From an uncultured Flavobacteriaceae bacterium (GTDB lineage Bacteria > Bacteroidota > Bacteroidia > Flavobacteriales > Flavobacteriaceae), in NCBI GenBank assembly GCA_913065125.1, contig CAJYAG010000004.1, forward strand, positions 1-64,000: a stretch of DNA of 64,000 nt, read 5' to 3'. A program made the translations under genes and the position numbers. This document shows positions 16,225-26,030 of the stretch, one piece after another. Numbering within the stretch: the stretch's first letter is position 1; each line of letters begins with the position of its first letter. The notes beneath the pieces were generated by a model that saw only the letters and a list, made by a program, of their open reading frames with translations, was not told the origin of the DNA and made no database searches.

Positions 16225-19200
16225 TTAATGACAACTACAGGTCGGAATTGTAAAACTATTGGTGTCTAAATTTAATGGAACACCTTGATTGTAATTTCCG
16301 CTTTCCCAATAAAATGGACTTCTTTTTTTGTTGTAATTTCCAATTTCATCCATCGTGCTAGTATCAAACAATCGACCATTAATCATTGTGTAAATAACAG
16401 AGTTAGTGTTTTGAATATCTTCTAACGGATTTTTATCCAACACAATTAAATCCGCTAATTTTCCTTTTTGTAAAGAGCCCAATTCGTCTCCAACTCCAAT
16501 GTATTCTGCGCCGTTTATCGTTGCAGCTTTTAGTGTTTCTAAATTAGACAATCCACCTTGATTTAACATCCAAAGCTCCCAATGCGCACCTAAACCTTGT
16601 AATTGTCCGTGAGCACCCAAGTTCACTTTTACGCCTAATTTCGATAAATCAGTAACCGTTCTAGATGTTAACATATGTCCGTTGTAATATTCTTCATCTG
16701 GCACCATTGTTCTATGACGAGAACGCGTATCAACAACATGTCTAGGCGTGTATTTTAATAGTTTTTTATTTTCCCAAACATTGGTTTTTTGATACCAATA
16801 ATATTCTCCGCTCATTCCTGCGTAATTTACAATTAAGGTTGGCGTATAACCCGTATTGCTGTTTTTCCAAAGTGATAAAACATCTTTGTAAACTGGCGCA
16901 ACCGGAATATTATGTTCAATTCCTGTATGACCATCGAAAATCATACTCATATTTGTAAAGAAATTTGAACCTCCTTCAGGAACAACATTTACACCCAATT
17001 CTTTAGCAGCTTGCATAATTTGCTGACGTTGTTCTCTTCTAGGTTGATTGTAACTTTTTACGGATCTCGCTCCAAATGCTTTTGTTCTTGCAATTGCAAA
17101 ACGTGCATCCTCTAAACTATTTACAACCGCTTTAAAATCTCCTTCTGCTCCGTATAAAATAAATCCAGTAGAAAACATTCTTGGTCCAACAGTTGCGCCA
17201 CTTTTTTGTAATTCTTCTAAAGTAAAAGCAGCAGCTGTATTTACTGACGGATCATGAGAAGTTGTAACTCCAAATGCCAAATTTGCATAAAACTGCCAAT
17301 GTTTTTGTGTGCTTAATCCGTTTCTAAAAGCACCAACATGCGCATGTACATCAACAATTCCTGGCATAATTGTTTTGCCTTTCATGTCATATACTTTTGC
17401 ATCAGCAGGAACTCGAACGGAACTTGAGTTGCCTATTTTTTCAATTTTATTTTGATAAATAACAATGGTTCCGTTTTCAATTACTTTGTCGTTATCCATC
17501 GTAATTAAACGCGCATTTGTAAAAGCGATTCTTCCATTTGGAACATCCGATTTTGCTGTTAATCCAATTTTAATTCCAGTATTTTCTCCAGCAAGCAAGT
17601 TGCTTTTTGCAAACGGATTTTCTGTATTGTTTACAATTGATTTTGTGAAATATGCATCCCCCAACGTCCAGTGAACTTGTTCGTTATTTGTAGACCAATG
17701 TAAATTGATTCCTGCATTTTCTGACAAACTTTCTACATGAAATGATTTTGTATTCGCATCTAAATTGATTTCACTTCCGTTTAAAATCATCGGCGCAACA
17801 TACAATTTGTGCAAATGAATAAATGAAATCCATTTGTTGTCTTTACTCGGCACCAAACGGTTTGCAAGTTTAGATACAAAATGACTTCTTTGATTTTTGC
17901 CATCTAAATCAACACTTTGTAATCGCTTTGTTAATCCGCCCATAAAAGAACCTCCAGATTGAAAAAACACTCTTTTATTGTCTGCAGAAAACTGAGGAAA
18001 TTCTCCATTATCAGCTATTTTTTTAGCATTTTTTCCATCTGCATTTGCAATATAAATTCCTGTTTTTTTAGAGTAATCAAAACCTTGATCTCCGTTTCCT
18101 CCTTCTTTTCTATAAACTATTTTAGTTCCAGTATTGTCAAAAGAAGGAGTTCTATAAATTCCTTTTATCGTTGTTAGTTTTTGCAATCCAGAACCATTTT
18201 TGTTGATCGAATAAACTGCTCCTAAATTTTCATCATTCCAAGTTACAAATACAACTGATTTTCCGTCAGGAGAAAAATTAGGTTCTGCTTCAAAATCGGT
18301 TGAGTTTGTAATTCTTTGTGGCGTTCCGTTTGGCAATTCTTTTTTGTAAATATGACCTAAGGATGTAAATACAATAGATTTTCCATCAGGAGATGTTTTT
18401 ACATCTTTGATCATTTTTGAAGTAAAACTTTCCTCAAAAACTTTTCTTTTTACACGATGTGTTTTTGTGATTTTAATCTTTTCATTTACTTGAAACGGAA
18501 TGTTTGTAAGTTGTTTTGTTTCAATATTAATTTTATTGATTTTACCGCCTGTCCAAAAAACAATATCAGCATCATTATTTGTAAATGTAAAATGCGGATA
18601 CACACCAAAAACAGCCCAAGCTTCTTGTTGATCTTTATTTAAATCATGATAAATTGGCCATTCTTTTCCGGTTTCTAATTCGTGAATATATAAAACAGAT
18701 TTAGTTCTAACGCGTTTTACAAAAGCCAATAATTTTCCGTTTTTAGAAATTACAGGTCTTGCTGCTCCACCAGGTCCGCCAGTAATTTGTTTGGTCTTAC
18801 CTGTTTTAAAATTGTATTGTTTGATTACGTAAATCTGATTGTTTGGATCTTTATTGTACTGAAAAAAACCTCCAGGATACATGTCTTCAGCATAATATAA
18901 ATACTTTCCGTCTGAAGAAATTGACGGATCATTTACATCTTGTTGATCATTTTTTCTTGTGGTTAACTTTAATCCAGCAGAGCCAGAAAGTGGATATTGC
19001 CACATTTCTCCAGCTCCAACTGATCTAGTAGAAGTATAATGTTTACGGGCAACCAACGATTTTCCGTCTGGAGTCCAAACGGCATTATTTAACAATCTAA
19101 ATTTTTCTTTGGTAATGGATTTTGCGTTTTTTCCATCCGCAGTCATAACCCAAATATTATCTCCGCCTTCCGCATCACTTGTAAAAGAAATGTATTTTCC

Positions 19201-19491
19201 GTTTGGACTAAATTTTGGTTGTACTTCATAGGCCAATCCAGCACGTAAAATAGTTGCTTTTCCTCCAGTAATTGGCATTGTATAGATGTCTCCTAATAAA
19301 TCAAAAACAATTGTTTTTCCATCCGGGCTTACGTCTAAATTCATCCAAGTTCCTTCATAGGTGTTTAAGTTGAACGAAGTGTACTTCCAATCTTTATGAG
19401 GATTATTTACATCCCATTTTGCATCTTTTTTTTGTGAAAATGAATTCAACGAAAAGGAAATAATTGTAATTAAAGTTAAAATTTTACGCAT
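16225..19491 (-). CDS. Secreted TolB-propeller / amidohydrolase fusion protein
   Basis: This 1088 aa protein has a Sec signal (SLNSFSQ cleavage region, about residue 19). A long array of PD40/TolB-like blades (repeated SPDGK-type motifs) covers roughly residues 40-570. A C-terminal amidohydrolase domain runs from about 650 to 1060. The metal-binding HxH is in PGIVDVHAHVG, with further His downstream (VPEGGSN, GHTGIEHN, NLGAHGQ). The fusion suggests a periplasmic or surface hydrolase acting on peptides or cyclic amides; imidodipeptidases exist in this superfamily, but the substrate is not determinable. It is co-transcribed with the kinase/phospho-lyase fusion 41 bp upstream. Confidence 0.8.
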   Translation of the reverse strand: MRKILTLITIISFSLNSFSQKKDAKWDVNNPHKDWKYTSFNLNTYEGTWMNLDVSPDGKTIVFDLLGDIYTMPITGGKATILRAGLAYEVQPKFSPNGKYISFTSDAEGGDNIWVMTADGKNAKSITKEKFRLLNNAVWTPDGKSLVARKHYTSTRSVGAGEMWQYPLSGSAGLKLTTRKNDQQDVNDPSISSDGKYLYYAEDMYPGGFFQYNKDPNNQIYVIKQYNFKTGKTKQITGGPGGAARPVISKNGKLLAFVKRVRTKSVLYIHELETGKEWPIYHDLNKDQQEAWAVFGVYPHFTFTNNDADIVFWTGGKINKINIETKQLTNIPFQVNEKIKITKTHRVKRKVFEESFTSKMIKDVKTSPDGKSIVFTSLGHIYKKELPNGTPQRITNSTDFEAEPNFSPDGKSVVFVTWNDENLGAVYSINKNGSGLQKLTTIKGIYRTPSFDNTGTKIVYRKEGGNGDQGFDYSKKTGIYIANADGKNAKKIADNGEFPQFSADNKRVFFQSGGSFMGGLTKRLQSVDLDGKNQRSHFVSKLANRLVPSKDNKWISFIHLHKLYVAPMILNGSEINLDANTKSFHVESLSENAGINLHWSTNNEQVHWTLGDAYFTKSIVNNTENPFAKSNLLAGENTGIKIGLTAKSDVPNGRIAFTNARLITMDNDKVIENGTIVIYQNKIEKIGNSSSVRVPADAKVYDMKGKTIMPGIVDVHAHVGAFRNGLSTQKHWQFYANLAFGVTTSHDPSVNTAAAFTLEELQKSGATVGPRMFSTGFILYGAEGDFKAVVNSLEDARFAIARTKAFGARSVKSYNQPRREQRQQIMQAAKELGVNVVPEGGSNFFTNMSMIFDGHTGIEHNIPVAPVYKDVLSLWKNSNTGYTPTLIVNYAGMSGEYYWYQKTNVWENKKLLKYTPRHVVDTRSRHRTMVPDEEYYNGHMLTSRTVTDLSKLGVKVNLGAHGQLQGLGAHWELWMLNQGGLSNLETLKAATINGAEYIGVGDELGSLQKGKLADLIVLDKNPLEDIQNTNSVIYTMINGRLFDTSTMDEIGNYNKKRSPFYWESGNYNQGVPLNLDTNSFTIPTCSCH

Positions 19492-19531
19492 AATTGTGGT
19501 GTTTAATTGAAAAAGATTATAAATGTAAGAT

Positions 19532-22500
19532 TTATATTTTAGTTTGTTGTGTCATAAAATCTTCAGCAAAGATTTTACGCAGGTAAAAAAGCAATTCTGC
19601 TGCATTTTCTTTTGTAAAAATAATTGGTGGCTTTATTTTTAAAACATTGTGATCTGGTCCATCGGTACTCATTAAAATTCCGTAATCTTTCATCCTATTT
19701 GCCAAATAATCTGTTTGCTCAGGTAAAGGATTCAGTTTCGCATCCACCAATTCAATTCCTAAAAACAATCCTTGTCCGCGTACTTCACCAATAATTGGAA
19801 ACTCTTGAGCCAGTTTTTTTAACTCAGTTTTTAAAAACTCACCAACTTCTAACGCATTTTCTTGTAATTTATCTCGCTTTACAGTTTTTAAAACTTCGGT
19901 AGCAATTGCACATGAAACAGGATTTCCTCCAAATGTATTAAAGTATTCCATTCCGTTTGCAAAAGCATCCGCAACTTTTTGTGTACAGGCAACAGCAGCA
20001 ACTGGATGACCGTTTCCTAACGGTTTTCCGATAGTAACAATATCCGGAATTACATTGTGTAATTGAAATCCCCAAAAAGTTTTTCCCATTCTACCACAAC
20101 CCGTTTGCACTTCATCAGAAATACAAATTCCGCCCGCTTTTCTGACTTTTGCATATGCTTTTGCTAAAAAACCTTTTGGTAATTCAATTTGACCGCCACA
20201 ACTAATGATGGGTTCAATGATAAATCCACCAACATTTCTTTCTTTTTGTTGAATTTTCACAATACATTTTTGAACTTCTTCTGCGTACTTATCAGCGGTG
20301 TTTTCTCCTCTGTATTTTCCGCGAAACGAATCAGGTAACGGAAGAATTTGTGTGTATTCTGGAGCGCCATCTCCGCCTTTTCCATCAAATTTATAGGATG
20401 AAATATCAATGCACATATTCGAATTTCCATGATAACCAACTTCGCTAGCAATGATGTCTTTTTCTCCAGTAGCTGCTTTTGCCATTCTGATTGCCAATTC
20501 GTTTGCTTCACTTCCAGAATTTACAAAATGCAATACATTTAACTCTTTTGGTAAGGTTTCCATCAATTCCTTGGCCAATTCGTTGATGTTTTCATGTAAA
20601 TACCTCGAATTGGTATTGATCAACGCCATTTGTTCTTGTCCTGCTTTTACAACAGTATACTTTTCATGTCCAACATGCGCCACATTATTTACGGTGTCTA
20701 AATAGTTGTTTCCAAATTGATCCATTAAATATTGACCCGCTCCACGAACCATTTTAATTGGTGTATTGTATTGGAGACTTAAACTTTTTCCTAAATGTTG
20801 TTTTCTATAGTTGATGATTTCTTCATTAGAAATAGCCGTGCTTTTTTGCAATCCTTCTGATTTGAATAACAAATTTGGATCTGGACACACACTTTTCCAA
20901 ACCTCAATCTGCTTTAAATAGGCAACTCCAGGATAATCAATTTTATAATCGAATAGAGATAGCATTACTTGAAAATGTAAATGTGGCGCCCAATTTCCGT
21001 TTTCAGGATGATTTGCTAATTCAGCAATTTTTTCTCCTTTTAAAATAATGTCTCCAACTTTGTGTTTTGTTGCGCTTTCAACCGTATTATGTCCGTATAA
21101 AGTATAGAATTCAAAACTTTTCGTTTTGTGTTTTAAAACCACCAAGCCTCCATATTCTTTTTCTCCAGCATCATTTACTGCAATGACAACTTCACCTTCA
21201 AAAAGTGCATGAACTGGTGTGTTTTCTGGCAACCAATAATCAATTCCTAAATGAATACTTCTGCTTTCTCTACCGTGATTCCCAATTTTATCATAGGCCG
21301 TAGAAGTGTACAAAGCTCTTGGTTCTAAATATCCGCCAGCGATAATTTTAGTCGGAATTTTTTTTTGTAATTGATCAATTTTAAACTGAAATAATTCCAA
21401 ATTGTTGAAGTCCTGTTGATGTCCAATCCATTTGCTAGAAACACTTAAATCAATATGATGAGCTTCATTTTTGTTTATGGTTGGAAATACATCTGAAAGT
21501 GAAAATGTATTTTTAGAAGCCCATTGTTGAAATTTTTCTTCATATGGATGTGCTGTAAATCCACAAGCAACTCTAAATGAATATTCAGCAAAATCAGGGT
21601 GAATCCCTTTCCACTTTTTTAAGATTTCCCAAGTAGGTTTTTCGCTAATTAATAAATACTCGTTGTTGGGTTCTTCAATTTTATTGATGGCAGATTTTGT
21701 CACAGAAATCACCAAACGCATCGCTATCGCATTGTGCAAATGTTTGATTTCTTTTTCTTGCAATGGAAAAGTGGAATGATACCCTTTGAGAATCGACAAA
21801 GCTGCTTCTAAAGGATCTGGGTGATTAATAGTGGTATAACACGCAATTGCAACATCATTAATAATTTGTGTGTAAACGGCATCTCCATAATCGATAACCG
21901 CTTTTACAGTTGGATGGATTAAATCGTTAGAAACTATGATATTATTGTCATTAGCGTCATTGTGCACAACCGATTTTCGTAACGTGTCGTAATTTAATTT
22001 TTTAACTTCAAATTGCTCTTGAAAATAGGTGATAATTTCTCTTTCTTCGGATGGAAAAAGGTGAAGATGTTTTTTTGTCCAAAGCGATTGTGCAACATCC
22101 CAAACAAATTCTCTTGCTGCTTTTTCATGTTCAAATCCTTGCAAAGCGGCAGTTAATTTTCCACATTGTTCGCCAAGGCTAAAACGCAATTCGTTTAACT
22201 GCGGATTTACCGATGACCAAACTCTGCCAGAAATCCATGTTAATAAACGTACATTTCTCCTGTTTCCAAAAGAGTCGGTAATTGTAGAAATGGCGTTTCC
22301 GTTTGTGTCTAAAATAACTTTTGGAACGATTATATCTTCTTTGCTAATTTCTACAAATTGCAATAGTTTTTGTTGAAAATCGAGATAACTTTCATCTTCA
22401 TTTGGGCGAGATATTTTCAAAACATACGCTTCAGAGCTGCTGACTTTAATTTTAAAATTAAAATCAACTTCTCCAGGTAATTCAGAAATGCTTCCTTTGA

Positions 22501-22567
22501 TATTGTATCTTTCAAAGAGGATTTTCTCTGCTTGATCTATGGTTGTTTTTACGGAGTTGTAATCCAT
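19532..22567 (-). CDS. Trifunctional fusion: hydroxylysine kinase-like / M23 / class-III phospho-lyase
   Basis: This 1011 aa protein has three domains. Residues 1-340 are an APH-type kinase with the catalytic loop HNDANDNN (H202, D204) and IDYGD (D226, D229). Residues about 400-560 are an M23/LytM fold with intact zinc ligands (H439, D443, H529, H531). Residues about 590-1005 are a class-III aminotransferase fold with D818 and PLP lysine K848. Vertebrates have separate hydroxylysine kinase and 5-phosphohydroxylysine phospho-lyase of the first and third types, so the fusion plausibly phosphorylates 5-hydroxylysine and eliminates phosphate and ammonia. Phosphoethanolamine is an alternative substrate. 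The M23 role is unknown. No signal peptide is seen. Confidence 0.8.
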   Translation of the reverse strand: MDYNSVKTTIDQAEKILFERYNIKGSISELPGEVDFNFKIKVSSSEAYVLKISRPNEDESYLDFQQKLLQFVEISKEDIIVPKVILDTNGNAISTITDSFGNRRNVRLLTWISGRVWSSVNPQLNELRFSLGEQCGKLTAALQGFEHEKAAREFVWDVAQSLWTKKHLHLFPSEEREIITYFQEQFEVKKLNYDTLRKSVVHNDANDNNIIVSNDLIHPTVKAVIDYGDAVYTQIINDVAIACYTTINHPDPLEAALSILKGYHSTFPLQEKEIKHLHNAIAMRLVISVTKSAINKIEEPNNEYLLISEKPTWEILKKWKGIHPDFAEYSFRVACGFTAHPYEEKFQQWASKNTFSLSDVFPTINKNEAHHIDLSVSSKWIGHQQDFNNLELFQFKIDQLQKKIPTKIIAGGYLEPRALYTSTAYDKIGNHGRESRSIHLGIDYWLPENTPVHALFEGEVVIAVNDAGEKEYGGLVVLKHKTKSFEFYTLYGHNTVESATKHKVGDIILKGEKIAELANHPENGNWAPHLHFQVMLSLFDYKIDYPGVAYLKQIEVWKSVCPDPNLLFKSEGLQKSTAISNEEIINYRKQHLGKSLSLQYNTPIKMVRGAGQYLMDQFGNNYLDTVNNVAHVGHEKYTVVKAGQEQMALINTNSRYLHENINELAKELMETLPKELNVLHFVNSGSEANELAIRMAKAATGEKDIIASEVGYHGNSNMCIDISSYKFDGKGGDGAPEYTQILPLPDSFRGKYRGENTADKYAEEVQKCIVKIQQKERNVGGFIIEPIISCGGQIELPKGFLAKAYAKVRKAGGICISDEVQTGCGRMGKTFWGFQLHNVIPDIVTIGKPLGNGHPVAAVACTQKVADAFANGMEYFNTFGGNPVSCAIATEVLKTVKRDKLQENALEVGEFLKTELKKLAQEFPIIGEVRGQGLFLGIELVDAKLNPLPEQTDYLANRMKDYGILMSTDGPDHNVLKIKPPIIFTKENAAELLFYLRKIFAEDFMTQQTKI

Positions 22568-22651
22568 TTAAGTAAAAATAGTTATTTAAATTATACTCTT
22601 AATTCGAAATGTGAAACATGGATGAAAAGATAGTATTTAAAATTCAATTTT

Positions 22652-22686
22652 CCATTCATCGATACTTTTTATCCATTCGTCGACAT
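22652..22686 (+). promoter_or_regulatory. LytTR-type direct repeat upstream of the H-NOX operon
   Basis: CCATTCATCGATAC is followed exactly 21 bp later by CCATTCGTCGACAT, the arrangement expected for a LytTR dimer site. It lies in the 204 bp gap between the divergent kinase/phospho-lyase gene and the response regulator gene, so either could be the target. No perfect -7 element lies at the +33 distance used by the other four sites; TACTTTTT at 22725 is the nearest. Confidence 0.7.
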
Positions 22687-22771
22687 ATAAACAATATTTC
22701 AACTATTTTGAGAATAAAAAGAAATACTTTTTATCAATTTTGTATATTAGATTCCATATAACTTATTAAAA

Positions 22772-23188
22772 ATGCCTAAAGAAAAAATATCAGTACTATT
22801 TATTGAAGATGATGTCATTGAGACCATGAAAATGCATAGAGCTGTTGCTAAAATAGATGGAGATTACTTCATTAAAGAAGCTAAAAACGGAGAAGAAGCT
22901 TTAACGATTCTCTCTCAAAAAGACAATTTACCAAATATTATTTTATTAGATTTGAATATGCCAAAAATGAACGGTATAGAGTTTTTGACAATTTTAAAAA
23001 ATGATGAAAGGTTAAAATCGATTCCTACTATTGTCTTAACAACATCAAACAATCAAAAAGATATGTTAACTTGCTACGAAATTGGTATTGCAGGATATGT
23101 GTTAAAACCTTTAAAATATGAAGATTATATTTTGAAGTTAGAGAAAATATTGAGCTATTGGAGTATTAATGAACTAATAAAGTTATAA
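22772..23188 (+). CDS. Single-domain response regulator
   Basis: This 138 aa protein is only a receiver domain. The acidic pocket is E12-D13-D14, the phospho-acceptor is D60 (LLDLNMPKMNG) and the conserved Lys is K112 (VLKPL). There is no output domain, as in relay-type regulators. It is the first gene of a tightly coupled run; its stop overlaps the H-NOX start (TAATG). I infer it accepts phosphate from the histidine kinase two genes on and passes it to the Hpt protein, completing a four-step relay. Confidence 0.9.
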   Translation: MPKEKISVLFIEDDVIETMKMHRAVAKIDGDYFIKEAKNGEEALTILSQKDNLPNIILLDLNMPKMNGIEFLTILKNDERLKSIPTIVLTTSNNQKDMLTCYEIGIAGYVLKPLKYEDYILKLEKILSYWSINELIKL

Positions 23189-23739
23189 TGAAAGGAATTG
23201 TTTTTACAGAGTTTTTAGAGTTGGTTGAAGATAAATTTGGATTGGAAGTTGTAGATGAAATTATTGAAAAATCAACGCTACCTTCTCAAGGTATTTATAC
23301 AGCTGTTGGAACATACGATTTTTCAGAAATGTTATCTTTATTAACTCATTTAAGCAGCATAACACATTTAAGTATTGATGATTTATTGTTGGTGTACTCA
23401 GAGCATTTTTTTAATGTTTTGGTAGATAGTTATCCTGGATTAATAGCGAAGTATAATGATCCAATAGAAATGCTTGCATCAATTGAAAACCACATACATG
23501 TAGAGGTTTTAAAAATGTATCCAGATGCAGAATTACCTACTTTCGAAGTCTTAGAAAAGTCAAGTAACAAATTGGTTATGATTTATAAATCAAGTAGAGC
23601 AATGTATTATTTTGGACTTGGTTTGATGAACAAAACTTTTGAAAAATTTAACTCGAGTGCAACCATTGTAATGGAAAAAATTAAAGAAGATGGTACCGAG
23701 GTAAAATTTATAATCACCAAAAATGATGAGCAAAACTAG
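23188..23739 (+). CDS. H-NOX heme sensor (HNOB domain)
   Basis: This 183 aa protein is a stand-alone H-NOX domain. The proximal heme ligand is H102 (IENHIHVEVLKMYPDAELP) and the heme-propionate motif YxSxR is Y133-S135-R137. The residue five after the Arg, where O2-binding H-NOX proteins have a Tyr, is Phe142, so it should bind NO rather than O2. Stand-alone H-NOX proteins usually control a neighbouring histidine kinase or cyclic-di-GMP enzyme. Here the kinase gene overlaps its 3' end by 17 bp. Confidence 0.92.
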   Translation: MKGIVFTEFLELVEDKFGLEVVDEIIEKSTLPSQGIYTAVGTYDFSEMLSLLTHLSSITHLSIDDLLLVYSEHFFNVLVDSYPGLIAKYNDPIEMLASIENHIHVEVLKMYPDAELPTFEVLEKSSNKLVMIYKSSRAMYYFGLGLMNKTFEKFNSSATIVMEKIKEDGTEVKFIITKNDEQN

Positions 23740-25681
23740 AGTAGAATTATTGGAAAAAGCTCTTGTTAGAGAAAAGTTAGCTCGAAAATCTGCAGAAAAA
23801 ATTCTTGAAAAAAAATCGTTAGAACTTTACGAACTTTCAGAAGAAGTTAAAAAAACCAATCAAGTTTTAGAAAATCTCGTTGTAAAAAAGGATTTAGAAT
23901 TAAAAGGTGTTTTTAAAAACATTATTGATGCCTACTGTGTGATCGATTTTTCTGGAAACATTCTTGAAATGAACAATGCCACATTCAATCTTTTAGGTTG
24001 TTCTAATAAAAATGAAGAATTAAATGTTAATGACTTTTTAATCATTAATGAAAACGAGAAAATTATAGAAGAGTTCGTTGATATAAAAAGAATAGGTGAA
24101 CTTCAAAATTTTAAAGTAAAAATTAAATCCAGAGACCATCGTGTAAAAGAATTAAATATAAATGCGAGTTTAATTTTTAATGAAAAAAAAGAACCTGTTG
24201 CAGTTCAAGGAATCGCAAGAGATATTACCAAAGAAAACGAAGCTAAAAAAAGTTTGATTGAATCTGAAAATAGATTGAAAGATTTAATCTTAAACTTAGA
24301 CAATGGGGTTTTTCTTGTAGATGAAAACAGAAGAGTAATTTTAGTAAATAAAAAATTATGTGACCTATTTTACATGACAGATTCTCCTGAGTCTTATATT
24401 GGACAAGACATGTCAAATGGTGCAGAGGAGAGTAAGGCGCTTTTTAAAGACCCCGCTAAATTTGTAAATAGATACAACGAAATTATAGAGAAAAGAGAAG
24501 CTGTAAATGCCGAAGAAGTTCACCTAGTCGATGGAAAAATTCTAGAAAGAAATTACCTCCCAATTTATAAAAACGGAGAATTTAAAGGACATTTATGGAG
24601 TTTTAATGATGTTACTTTAGAGCGAAAATTCAATCAAAATCTTGAAATGCAAAAGCAAAAATATAGCAATATTATTGCAAACATGCGTTTAGGGTTGATT
24701 GAAGTAAATAATGAAGATGAAATTTTACTTGTCAATCAAAGCTTTGAAGAAATGTCGGGTTACTCAGAAAAAGAATTGATTGGTCAACAGACAGTTAATT
24801 TTTTTCCAATAAAACCCCAAGCAAAAACAATTGTAGGAGAATACAATTCATACGAGATTAATTTAAAAACAAAAGCTAAAAAAGAAAGTTTTTGGCTGGT
24901 AAGTAGTGCTCCAAATTATAATGTAAATGGGCAAGTAATTGGCTCTATTTGTGTTTGTTTGGACATTACAGGTTTGAAAAATTTAGAAAGGCAAAAAGAA
25001 ACTTTATTAAAGGAGTTAGAAAAAAGTAATGATGAATTACAAGAATATGCACACATTGTTTCGCATGATTTAAAATCTCCATTACGAAGTATTTATGCTC
25101 TTATTAATTGGTTAAAAGAAGATAATTTGGATAAATTAGATGCCAATAGTATTGAAAATATCTCATTAATTGAGTCTACTTTAGAAAAAATGGAAGCGTT
25201 AATTTCTGGTATTTTAAACTACTCAAGTTTATCCGTAGAAAAGAAAGAGCAAGGAAAAGTAGATTTAAATGTTGTATTAGATAACATAGAGCAAATATTA
25301 CTTATTCCAGAACATATAAGTTTATTTAGACAAAATAAATTGCCAGTATTGCGCGGAGATAAAACCAAGTTACAGCAATTGTTTCAAAATTTAATAAGTA
25401 ATTCAGTTAAATTTATTGATAAAAAAGAAGGTGCTATTTCGATAAATGTTGAAGACAAAGGATCTTTTTATCAGTTTTCAGTCAAAGATAACGGCATGGG
25501 GATAGAAAAAAGATACCACGACAAAATCTTTAAAATTTTTCATTCTTTAAATGAAAATAAAGATTCCACAGGGATTGGTTTATCCATCGTTAAAAAAATT
25601 GTAGATTTATACAAAGGTGAAATATGGTTAGAAAGTACACTAGGTGTTGGGACTACTTTTTATTTTACACTTCGAAAATAA
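23723..25681 (+). CDS. PAS-domain sensor histidine kinase, H-NOX partner
   Basis: This 652 aa cytoplasmic histidine kinase has no membrane segments. A coiled coil (about 1-60) leads to three PAS domains (about 60-175, 182-300 and 312-420) and a second coiled coil. The HisKA domain carries phospho-accepting H448 in HIVSHDLKSPLR, and the HATPase domain has N-box NLISNSVKF, G1 DNGMGI and G2 GIGLSIVK. The gene overlaps the H-NOX gene, as HnoK-type kinases often do. It should autophosphorylate in an NO/H-NOX-dependent way and feed the adjacent receiver. PAS cofactors cannot be predicted. Confidence 0.92.
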   Translation: MMSKTRVELLEKALVREKLARKSAEKILEKKSLELYELSEEVKKTNQVLENLVVKKDLELKGVFKNIIDAYCVIDFSGNILEMNNATFNLLGCSNKNEELNVNDFLIINENEKIIEEFVDIKRIGELQNFKVKIKSRDHRVKELNINASLIFNEKKEPVAVQGIARDITKENEAKKSLIESENRLKDLILNLDNGVFLVDENRRVILVNKKLCDLFYMTDSPESYIGQDMSNGAEESKALFKDPAKFVNRYNEIIEKREAVNAEEVHLVDGKILERNYLPIYKNGEFKGHLWSFNDVTLERKFNQNLEMQKQKYSNIIANMRLGLIEVNNEDEILLVNQSFEEMSGYSEKELIGQQTVNFFPIKPQAKTIVGEYNSYEINLKTKAKKESFWLVSSAPNYNVNGQVIGSICVCLDITGLKNLERQKETLLKELEKSNDELQEYAHIVSHDLKSPLRSIYALINWLKEDNLDKLDANSIENISLIESTLEKMEALISGILNYSSLSVEKKEQGKVDLNVVLDNIEQILLIPEHISLFRQNKLPVLRGDKTKLQQLFQNLISNSVKFIDKKEGAISINVEDKGSFYQFSVKDNGMGIEKRYHDKIFKIFHSLNENKDSTGIGLSIVKKIVDLYKGEIWLESTLGVGTTFYFTLRK

Positions 25682-25702
25682 TTATATAAAAAAGAAAAAT
25701 TA

Positions 25703-26023
25703 GTGAATGAACAACCTAATTTAGTATATATAAAGAAGCTTGCAGATGGCAATGTTGCTTTTGAAAAAAAACTTATTGAAGTCATAAAAGAAGAACTTCC
25801 AGAAGAGTTTGCAGCATACAACGACCTTTTAAAAAACAAAAAATTCACAAAGGCATCTGATTTAGTTCATAAACTTATCCATAAAATTAGTATTTTGGGG
25901 CTAGAAAAAGGTTATCTTGTAGCTAAAAAATACGAGCAAGCTTTAAGGCAGAATGATGCAACTATGCAAATAGCATTTGAAAGTATTATTCAGAAAATGT
26001 CAGATTTTATAAATAATAAGTAA
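25703..26023 (+). CDS. Hpt-like phosphotransfer protein 1
   Basis: This 106 aa all-helical protein starts with GTG 21 bp after the kinase stop; no in-frame ATG is available. The segment LVHKLIHKISILGL aligns with the Hpt signature HxLKGSSxxxG, making H56 the likely phospho-acceptor. It lies between the kinase and a LytTR regulator, the natural place for the second His step of a phosphorelay. Residues 1-25 and 57-75 are strongly conserved in the paralogue at 26918-27283, but that copy lacks this His. Confidence 0.75.
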   Translation: MNEQPNLVYIKKLADGNVAFEKKLIEVIKEELPEEFAAYNDLLKNKKFTKASDLVHKLIHKISILGLEKGYLVAKKYEQALRQNDATMQIAFESIIQKMSDFINNK

Positions 26024-26030
26024 TTTTACT

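Noticed and set aside
19532..22567. Secreted cell-wall hydrolase because of the M23 domain
   Set aside because: There is no signal peptide and the domain is flanked by two cytoplasmic metabolic enzymes.
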